Shown: piece after piece, positions 6,491 to 12,018 of the stretch
Layout of the letters: each line of letters begins with the position of its first letter
Numbering within the stretch: the stretch's first letter is position 1
From: JBOGJI01 sp050747865
GTDB taxonomy: Bacteria; Acidobacteriota; Thermoanaerobaculia; Multivoradales; JAHEKO01
Assembly: GCA_050747865.1 (NCBI GenBank)
Contig: JBOGJI010000180.1
Coordinates: 1-12,018, forward strand
Length of the DNA stretch: 12,018 bases
Reading direction: 5' to 3'
The notes under the pieces: model-generated
The model's input: only the letters and a program-made list of their open reading frames with translations
What the model was told of the DNA's origin: nothing
Database searches by the model: none
Translations under genes and position numbers: made by a program

Positions 6491-7465
6491 TTACATCCCG
6501 GGCTCCCAGAAGTCCGTGTCCCAGTTGAGCCCCAGGGCAATGGCCAGGAAGACCGCCATCTGCCCGCGGGTGAGCGGCGCGTCGGGGCAGAAGCTGTCGG
6601 CGTCACAGCCGGCGGTGATCGCCGACCCGGCCAGCGCTTCGATGTGCCGGAAGAAGAGGTGATTCGTCGGCACGTCGTCGAACGTGGCTGTGGCCGGCGC
6701 CGGGCTGACCTGGCGTTGCCAGCTCAGGGTTGCCTTCGAGAATCGCAGATCACCGCCGGCGGCGCAGGCGCCGCCGTTGCCGAGCCGCACGCGGACGGCG
6801 TAGACGCAGGATCGGCTGTCGATGTCCTCGCCGATGGCGGTTCCGGGGCCGAAGCGCCCATAGCCCGGCGTGCCGCTGGACGTGTTCATGCGCAGGATCG
6901 TCGTCTCCGGCTCGCCCGCCGAGCCGAACGGCAGGCACGACCTCTGGAGCCAGACCGTGAGGTCCTGGACGGCATCGTCGTCGTAGTACCAGAAGCGCCG
7001 GACCCCGGCCCTGGCACCGTGGGGTAGGCCGTCGAGGACGCCGACGAAGGTGGTGTTGCCTTCGTTGCACCATAGCTCGACTCCGCCAATTCCTTCTGTG
7101 CCCCCCACCTGGTAGTCGGTGCTGGAGTTGGTGGCCGTGGGGACGAAATCGGTTGCGTGGACTGTCGTGACTCCTGGGTTGTCTCCGAAGGGCGACCTCG
7201 ACTCGTCCTCGATCAAAGCACCGTCTTGAGACTCGAGCTCCGAGGCCGCTGCCAGCTCGGCCGGGCTCATCAGCATCTGCGCGTACGCCTCGGGTGTGGC
7301 GTAGATGTTGGGGGTGCCGGGCGCGTAGCCTAATGTCTCCAGCAGTCCGGGATCGGTGATGCGGATGCGATCGTCGGCTGTGCCGGTCGATTGAGCCAGC
7401 GCCGGCAGCGCCAGCAGGACCGCCAGCGCGGTGCCCAGGGTGAGTGTTGAAGCTCGCTCTTTCAT
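6491..7465 (-). CDS. Exported protein with a C-terminal S-layer homology (SLH) module
   Basis: A 324-residue secreted protein. Residues 1-24 form a signal peptide (hydrophobic TLGTALAVLLALPALA), with likely cleavage after ALA. Residues 25-110 are low in recognisable structure. Residues about 120-255 form a probable beta-rich domain with spaced cysteines (LWCNEG, RSCLPF, RSCVYAV, GGACAAGG), suggesting disulfides. From about 260 there is one SLH-like repeat: FDDVPTNHLFFRHIEAL, SAITAGCDADSFCPD and LTRGQMAVFL (298-307). This Cys-containing SLH form follows a VSPAPATATF linker, which I associate with families of secreted proteins in Acidobacteriota. It may bind a cell-envelope polymer; the ligand is unknown. 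It is divergent from the sigma-factor gene and could be one of its targets, but that is speculation. The start is supported by an excellent ribosome site. Confidence 0.85.
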   Translation of the reverse strand: MKERASTLTLGTALAVLLALPALAQSTGTADDRIRITDPGLLETLGYAPGTPNIYATPEAYAQMLMSPAELAAASELESQDGALIEDESRSPFGDNPGVTTVHATDFVPTATNSSTDYQVGGTEGIGGVELWCNEGNTTFVGVLDGLPHGARAGVRRFWYYDDDAVQDLTVWLQRSCLPFGSAGEPETTILRMNTSSGTPGYGRFGPGTAIGEDIDSRSCVYAVRVRLGNGGACAAGGDLRFSKATLSWQRQVSPAPATATFDDVPTNHLFFRHIEALAGSAITAGCDADSFCPDAPLTRGQMAVFLAIALGLNWDTDFWEPGM

Positions 7466-7472
7466 CTCTCTT

Positions 7473-7479
7473 CTCCTTT
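7473..7479 (-). promoter_or_regulatory. Strong ribosome binding site of the SLH protein gene
   Basis: Read on the minus strand, AAAGGAG is followed by seven bases and then the ATG at 7465. This near-ideal site fixes the start and suggests efficient translation. Confidence 0.8.
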
Positions 7480-7624
7480 ACTTGACGCGGTAGCGCCGTT
7501 TCGTTGGGAGCCCCCTCGATTGCCGTGGGCGGGGCGTCGCGAGGCTCCGGCTCACCCCTGTAGTCGCAAGAACCGGGTCGAGCCCGCCATCCAGCGTGCC
7601 TGGTATGCTGATTCGCGAGCTCTG
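7480..7624. promoter_or_regulatory. Divergent intergenic region between the SLH gene and the sigma-factor gene
   Basis: About 145 bp that must hold the promoters for both flanking genes. On the plus strand, TATGCT at 7604-7609 is a weak -10 candidate (4/6) without a convincing -35 element. I see no clear operator palindrome and no strong ribosome site before the sigma-factor ATG. Confidence 0.35.
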
Positions 7625-8197
7625 ATGGGTGCATCCGAGTCGGCCGGCGAGATCACGCGCTTGCTGCGGGCGCACGCCGAAGGAGACCGCGAAGCGATCG
7701 ACCGGCTGGTACCGCTCGTCTACGACCACCTGCGCGCCATCGCCCGTCGCCAGCTCGCCCGCGGCGGGCACCCCCGGACCCTCGACACGACGTCTCTGGT
7801 ACACGAGGCGTACATGCAGCTCGTCGACGAGACGGGGGTGGCCTGGCAGGACCGTTCCCACTTCTTTGCCATCTGTGCCCGCGCCATGCGGCGCATCCTG
7901 GTCGACGCGGCGCGCCGGCGCGGGGCGGCGAAACGAGGTGGCGGCAAGCCGCATCTGTCGCTCGAGCCCGGTCTCATCAGTGTCGAGGAGCAGACGGAGC
8001 TGGTGCTGGCGGTCGATCAGGCTCTGACGCGGCTGGCGAGCTTCAACCCACGGCTCGAGCGCGTGGTGGAGTGCCGGTACTTCGCGGGCATGACCGAGGA
8101 CGAGACGGCGCAGGCGCTGTCGATCTCTCTGCGCACAGTGCAGCGCGAGTGGACGCGTGCCCGGGCGTGGCTGCAGAAGGAGCTGGGTCAGCCGTGA
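7625..8197 (+). CDS. ECF-type RNA polymerase sigma factor (TIGR02999-like)
   Basis: A 190-residue alternative sigma factor that would direct RNA polymerase to a small set of promoters. I chose the ATG at 7625 (MGASESAGEITRLL) because family members begin a few residues before the EITRLL-like helix; an in-frame ATG at 7520 would add 35 non-conserved residues. Region 2 spans about 20-97, with HFFAICARAMRRILVD at 79-94 as the -10 recognition part. Region 4 spans about 125-185, with the helix-turn-helix MTEDETAQALSISLRTVQRE. The next gene starts within its stop codon, so sigma factor and kinase are translationally coupled. No anti-sigma factor gene is adjacent. In this family the neighbouring Ser/Thr kinase is thought to control activity, which fits the arrangement but is not proven here. 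Confidence 0.9.
   Translation: MGASESAGEITRLLRAHAEGDREAIDRLVPLVYDHLRAIARRQLARGGHPRTLDTTSLVHEAYMQLVDETGVAWQDRSHFFAICARAMRRILVDAARRRGAAKRGGGKPHLSLEPGLISVEEQTELVLAVDQALTRLASFNPRLERVVECRYFAGMTEDETAQALSISLRTVQREWTRARAWLQKELGQP
8177..8182 (+). promoter_or_regulatory. Ribosome binding site for the kinase GTG start
   Basis: AAGGAG lies inside the 3' end of the sigma-factor gene, 11 nt before the GTG at 8194. It supports a GTG start in the overlap GTGA. Confidence 0.55.
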
Positions 8198-10839
8198 CGG
8201 ATGGCGAGGGACGTCGCGCACGCGTGGATAGCCTCTTCGCCGAAGCTCTCGAGCTGCCGGAAGCGGAGCGAGCCGCCTTCTTGGCGCGCCTGGCCGCGGA
8301 CGAGCCGTGGCTCGGAGCCGTGGTCGAAGAGCTGTTGCGCCTGGCCGCGCAGCCCGCGCCGGGTCTCGCCCCGGGTGCCCTGGCCGGCAGCCCCTTGTGG
8401 GAGGACCTGGCCGGTCCGCCACAGCCTCGCGGCACTACTTCAGCCGACCTCCGGATCGGCGCCTGGCGGCTGGTCTCCGAGCTGGGCAGCGGCGGCATGG
8501 GCACGGTGTGGCTCGCCGAGCGGGCCGACGGCCAATACGAGCAGAACGCCGCTCTCAAGCTGCTGCAGCCGGGGCCGCAGACCGACGCCCTGGTGCGCCG
8601 TTTCGAGCTGGAGCGACAGATCCTCGCCCGCCTCGACCACCCCCACATCGCCCGCCTACTCGACGGCGGGGTGGTCGACGACGGGCGCCCCTGGTTCGCC
8701 ATGGAGTACGTGGACGGAGAGCCGATCGACGGCTTCTGCGACGCGCGCGCTCTGCCGATCGATGCGCGGTTGCGGCTCTTCATCCAGGTGGCGCGCGCGG
8801 TGCAGGCGGCGCACGGCAGCCTGGTGGTCCACCGGGACCTCAAACCCTCCAACATCCTGGTGACCCGAGAGGGCTTCCCCCGACTGCTCGACTTCGGGAT
8901 CGCCAAGCCGCTAGACGCCCAACCAGATCCGGAGGCGGCCACCCGCACCCTCCTCGTCATGACCCCGGAGTACGCGAGCCCGGAGCAGGTGCGCGGCGAG
9001 CCGGCGATGGTTGCCTCGGATGTCTATCAGTTGGGGCTCCTGCTCTACGAGCTGCTCACCGGGCTGCGGGCGCAACGGCTGGAGCGGCACGGTCCGGCCG
9101 AGCTCGAACGGGTGGTGTGCGAGCGCATGCCCCCTCCCCCCAGCGCCGCCGTCGCCCCGGACACCGACCGCGGGCTGGACATTGCCCGGTACCGACGAAC
9201 GACCCCGGTCGGGCTGCGACGCAAGCTGCGCGGCGATCTGGACGCCATCGTCATGAAGGCGCTGCGCAAGGAGCCGGAGCGCCGGTACGGCTCCGTGGCG
9301 GGGCTCGCGGAGGACATTGAGCGCTACCTCCAGGGGCTCCCGGTGCACGCGCGGCCGGAGACCCTGGGATACCGATCGCGCAAGTTCGTGCGTCGTCATC
9401 CGGTGGGCACCGCTGCAGGCGCCGCGTTCGCCCTGCTGCTGCTGGTCTACGCGGTCACCGTCACCGGCCAGGCTCGCCTGCTCGCGCGCGAGCGGGACCA
9501 GGTGCGGATCGAGGCGGCAAAGGCGGAGCGGGTGCGCGACTTCTTGGTCGGGCTGTTCGAGGCTGCCGACCCCTATGGCGACAAGGGGGTAGGGGTGACT
9601 GCGGAGGAGTTGGTGGCGGCGGGTGCCGAGCAGATCCGTACCGAGCTGGACGACGAGCCGGAGATCCGGGCGGAGGTGCTGGGTGTGCTTGGCGACGTTC
9701 TCATGGGGCTCGCCGCCCATGACCGGGCCGAAGACTTGGTCGAAGAAGCGCTCGCCCTGCAGCGTGGACTCCACGTACGGGACCACCCGGAGCTGGCGCA
9801 AGCGATCGCGCGCTATGGGGCACTCTTGGGCGGACTGCAAGATGCGGAGGCCGAGGAGCGCCTCGCCATAGAGGCGTTAGAGATGCGCCGCCGGCTGCAC
9901 GGTGAGGAGCACCAGACAGTCGCCGAAAGCCTCGGGCAAGTGGCAGTGGCCCTCACTGCCCAAGCTCGGTACTCCGAGGCCGAGGCGACCTACCGGGAGG
10001 CCCTGGATCTGCGCCGTCGCCTGGGCCTGGAGCCTGACGCGTCGGCGGCTGTACTCTGGAACGACCTCGGCGAGACGCTCGACTATGCTGGCCGCCGAGA
10101 CGAAGCGGAAGCCGCGCACCGGCAGGCCCTTGCCATTCGCCGCGAGCTCTTCGCGCCGGACCATCCGACCATCAGCGAGAGCATCAACAACCTGGCCCTG
10201 GCATTGAGCAATCAGGGCCGCATCGCCGAGGCCGAGCCTCTCTATCGCGAAGCGCTCGAGATCTGGCGCCGAGCCCTCGGTGACGAGCATCCGAGGGTAG
10301 CCGTGGCGCTGCACAACCTCGGACTGTTGCTTCGCCGCTCCGGCAAGCTGGAAGAGGCCGCCGCCAGCCACCACGAGGCGCTGGCGATCCGGCGCGGCGT
10401 CTTCGGAGGTGTTCACTCCAACACCGCCATGAGCCTGCAGGCGCTGGCGGATGTTGCCCGCGACAGGGGAGTGATGGACGAGGCGGAGCCACTCTACCGC
10501 GAGGCGCTCGCGATGTTTCGCGACACGGTACCCGAGGGCCACCCCCGCATCGGCTGGGCGGCCGTAGGCTTGGGACGGGCCTTGCTGCGTCAGGGGCAAA
10601 CCCAGGAAGCCGAGCCCTTGCTGGAGGAGGGCCTGGCAACGCTGCGAGCCGCGCTTGGCGAGGACAACAGCCTCACCGCTCAGGCGCGCGTCGCCCTCGG
10701 CCTCTGCCGCGCCGCGCAAGGCCGTACGGTCGAAGCCCGTTCCCTGATCGAAGGTGGGCTCGTGTCGCTTGAGGACTCCGCGACGGCCGATCCGGGCCTC
10801 GTCGAGGAGGCGGCCCGCACCCTGGCCGGCCTCTCCTGA
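8194..10839 (+). CDS. Transmembrane Ser/Thr protein kinase with C-terminal TPR sensor or scaffold region
   Basis: An 881-residue Hanks-type kinase. The GTG at 8194 overlaps the sigma-factor stop by four bases. It begins MTDGEGRRARVDSLFAEAL, as usual for this family; a more distal in-frame ATG at 8071 lies inside the sigma gene. The catalytic domain (about 92-385) is complete: glycine loop GSGGMG from 98, Lys122 in AALK, HRDLKPSN at 213-220, DFG at 233-235 and TPEYASPEQ in the activation segment. One membrane helix spans about 404-425. A DFLVGLFEAADP segment follows, then roughly eight TPR-like units of about 42 residues of the kinesin-light-chain/TPR_12 kind (about 490-870; for example EAEPLYREALEI). 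The TPR region should lie across the membrane from the kinase and may sense or bind a partner. Its likely target is the coupled sigma factor, by context only. Confidence 0.92.
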   Translation: MTDGEGRRARVDSLFAEALELPEAERAAFLARLAADEPWLGAVVEELLRLAAQPAPGLAPGALAGSPLWEDLAGPPQPRGTTSADLRIGAWRLVSELGSGGMGTVWLAERADGQYEQNAALKLLQPGPQTDALVRRFELERQILARLDHPHIARLLDGGVVDDGRPWFAMEYVDGEPIDGFCDARALPIDARLRLFIQVARAVQAAHGSLVVHRDLKPSNILVTREGFPRLLDFGIAKPLDAQPDPEAATRTLLVMTPEYASPEQVRGEPAMVASDVYQLGLLLYELLTGLRAQRLERHGPAELERVVCERMPPPPSAAVAPDTDRGLDIARYRRTTPVGLRRKLRGDLDAIVMKALRKEPERRYGSVAGLAEDIERYLQGLPVHARPETLGYRSRKFVRRHPVGTAAGAAFALLLLVYAVTVTGQARLLARERDQVRIEAAKAERVRDFLVGLFEAADPYGDKGVGVTAEELVAAGAEQIRTELDDEPEIRAEVLGVLGDVLMGLAAHDRAEDLVEEALALQRGLHVRDHPELAQAIARYGALLGGLQDAEAEERLAIEALEMRRRLHGEEHQTVAESLGQVAVALTAQARYSEAEATYREALDLRRRLGLEPDASAAVLWNDLGETLDYAGRRDEAEAAHRQALAIRRELFAPDHPTISESINNLALALSNQGRIAEAEPLYREALEIWRRALGDEHPRVAVALHNLGLLLRRSGKLEEAAASHHEALAIRRGVFGGVHSNTAMSLQALADVARDRGVMDEAEPLYREALAMFRDTVPEGHPRIGWAAVGLGRALLRQGQTQEAEPLLEEGLATLRAALGEDNSLTAQARVALGLCRAAQGRTVEARSLIEGGLVSLEDSATADPGLVEEAARTLAGLS

Positions 10840-10864
10840 GGGAAGCCGCGCGTGTCATCCGCGC

Positions 10865-12018
10865 TCACCGCGCGATGAAGCGCATGACGATGAAGTAGGC
10901 CGCCAGCGCCACCGAGGTCCAGATGCCGAACCAGCTCCACGCTCGCAGCCGCGGACCGGGCCGCGCCGCCTCCGGCACCTCGGCCGCCGTGATGGCGCGG
11001 TGGTTCAGCCACGCCAGCGGCGCCGCGGTGACCAGCGACAGCGTCGTCGCCACGTCCACCATGCGCGGCAGGGATCGCGCGACCAGACCGATGACCAGCA
11101 ACGAGCCGAGCGCGAGCCCGCCCATCGACATCCAGTAGAGGGGGCGGCTGATCGCGTCCGGCACGCCGGGGGTCTCCGGCCCCCGAAAGCGCGAGGCCAG
11201 CGTGGCAATGGCCCGCGGGAAGCCGTCGACCACGGTCAAGGTGGTCGAGAACATCACCGTGAACGCCGAGACCGCGATGATCGGCTCGGCCCAGGCGCCC
11301 AGGCTTTCGGTGTAAAGCGCGATGATCTGGGCGGCGAACGCCGCCGGCTGCGGCGCGAACTCGCGGCCGGAGCCGAACATCACGGCGGCGCCCATCAGCA
11401 GGAAGCACAGCGCCAGCAGGGTGGTGCCGATGTAGCCGACGTCGAAGTCAATGAGCGATTCGCGCACGCTCGGCGCGTGGCCCGTCTCCCGCCGCCTGGC
11501 CAGGGTCCACAGCGAGTGCCAGATGCTGATGTCGAAGGCGCTGGGCATCCAGCCGATCAACCCGCAAATCGCCACCGCGGTCAGCGAGCTCGTGACCCAG
11601 TCGGCGGCGGGCAGAATGCGCATGCTGTCGAACGGCAACCGCGGCAGCACGAGCAGCGTGGCGGTGATTGTCGTCAGGGTCAGCACCGCGACGACGACCT
11701 TGATGATCTTGTCGAGCCACTTGTAGTGACCGACCAGCAGCAATCCGACGCACACGGCGGTCAAGGCGAACGAGAACAGGATGGTGGGCGGGATGCCGAG
11801 GACCGGCTCGCCGCGCCCGATCATGGCGGCGAAGAGCGCGGCGGTCACCGCGGTGACGGCCGCCTGTACCGTGAACATCGTTCCCAGGGTGACCAGCCCG
11901 TAGAGCGCCAAGGCCCAGCGGCCCTGGCGGCGGTAGCCTTCCAGCAGGCTCATGCCGGTGGCGGCCGCGTAGCGCGGGCCGAACTGGAAGCCGGGATATT
12001 TGAAGAAGCATGCGAAGA
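10865..12018 (-). CDS. NRAMP-like divalent metal transporter, N-terminus beyond the right edge
   Basis: A polytopic inner-membrane protein of the NRAMP (SLC11) family, which imports Mn2+, Fe2+ or related ions with protons. About 384 codons are visible. An ATG at 11953 is not the start: the reading frame continues upstream with FKYPGFQFGPRYAAATG, conserved family sequence just before SLLEGYRRQGRWAL. The first helix with the metal-binding DPGN motif is therefore off the window. About nine or ten hydrophobic helices are visible. At the helix-6 position, where canonical members have MPH, this protein reads GWMPSAFDISIWHSLW (around 11538-11554 for GWMPSA), so it belongs to a divergent branch. Substrate should not be assumed to be Mn2+. 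The stop TGA at 10865-10867 is 25 nt from the convergent kinase stop, with no strong terminator between. Confidence 0.85.
   Translation of the reverse strand, partial: FACFFKYPGFQFGPRYAAATGMSLLEGYRRQGRWALALYGLVTLGTMFTVQAAVTAVTAALFAAMIGRGEPVLGIPPTILFSFALTAVCVGLLLVGHYKWLDKIIKVVVAVLTLTTITATLLVLPRLPFDSMRILPAADWVTSSLTAVAICGLIGWMPSAFDISIWHSLWTLARRRETGHAPSVRESLIDFDVGYIGTTLLALCFLLMGAAVMFGSGREFAPQPAAFAAQIIALYTESLGAWAEPIIAVSAFTVMFSTTLTVVDGFPRAIATLASRFRGPETPGVPDAISRPLYWMSMGGLALGSLLVIGLVARSLPRMVDVATTLSLVTAAPLAWLNHRAITAAEVPEAARPGPRLRAWSWFGIWTSVALAAYFIVMRFIAR

Noticed and set aside
7520..7624. Upstream ATG start for the sigma factor
   Set aside because: The added 35 residues are not like the family and would consume most of the divergent promoter region.
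8911..9840. Minus-strand open frame of 309 codons opposite the kinase
   Set aside because: Antisense shadow of the conserved kinase and TPR sequence.
10848..10864. Small GCGCG/CGCGC hairpin between the kinase and transporter genes
   Set aside because: A 5-bp stem with no T-run in very GC-rich DNA is expected by chance, and it is too weak to call a terminator.
10865..11953. Complete transporter starting at the ATG at 11953
   Set aside because: Conserved family sequence continues in frame upstream to the window edge, so the ATG is an internal methionine and the gene is partial.

Overview
The window is GC-rich, almost gap-free bacterial chromosome. Three features point to a Gram-negative, Acidobacteriota-like organism, possibly of the Thermoanaerobaculia type: a TIGR02999-type ECF sigma factor overlapping a Ser/Thr kinase with C-terminal TPRs, an exported protein with a terminal Cys-containing SLH module, and a LapA/LapB-like envelope protein. 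The placement is inferred from gene content only. There is no rRNA, tRNA, CRISPR array, integrase or complete insertion sequence.

Layout. Minus strand, 1-4488: a membrane-anchored alpha/beta-hydrolase-fold protein followed by ileS, which runs off the left edge. A plausible sigma70-type promoter (4519-4547) would drive both. Plus strand, 4596-6414: a DksA/TraR-type transcription factor, then, 13 nt later, a protein that looks like LapA joined to LapB. A perfect 13-bp hairpin (6433-6463) separates that pair from a convergent minus-strand gene for an exported SLH protein (6491-7465). Divergent from it, a two-gene plus-strand unit (7625-10839) encodes an ECF sigma factor and a transmembrane kinase with TPRs; the two genes overlap by four bases. 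A convergent NRAMP-like metal transporter (10865 to beyond 12018) enters from the right edge.

Most unusual points. (1) ileS carries two in-frame insertions built on an identical 29-bp G-rich repeat. They add peptides sharing TPDPSPLTP to an otherwise intact type-2 isoleucyl-tRNA synthetase. Each repeat is also a textbook G-quadruplex motif on the transcribed strand, and a second motif with 1-nt loops lies beside one of them. (2) LapA and LapB, separate proteins in Escherichia coli, appear as one polypeptide. (3) The hydrolase-fold protein upstream of ileS lacks the expected nucleophile serine and catalytic histidine and may be a pseudoenzyme.

The genes fall into translation and growth-rate functions (ileS, DksA), envelope functions (LapA-LapB, SLH protein), a signalling module (sigma factor and kinase) and metal uptake. 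I found no single dedicated defence or biosynthetic system. The best novelty candidate is the repeat family that inserts into coding sequence.
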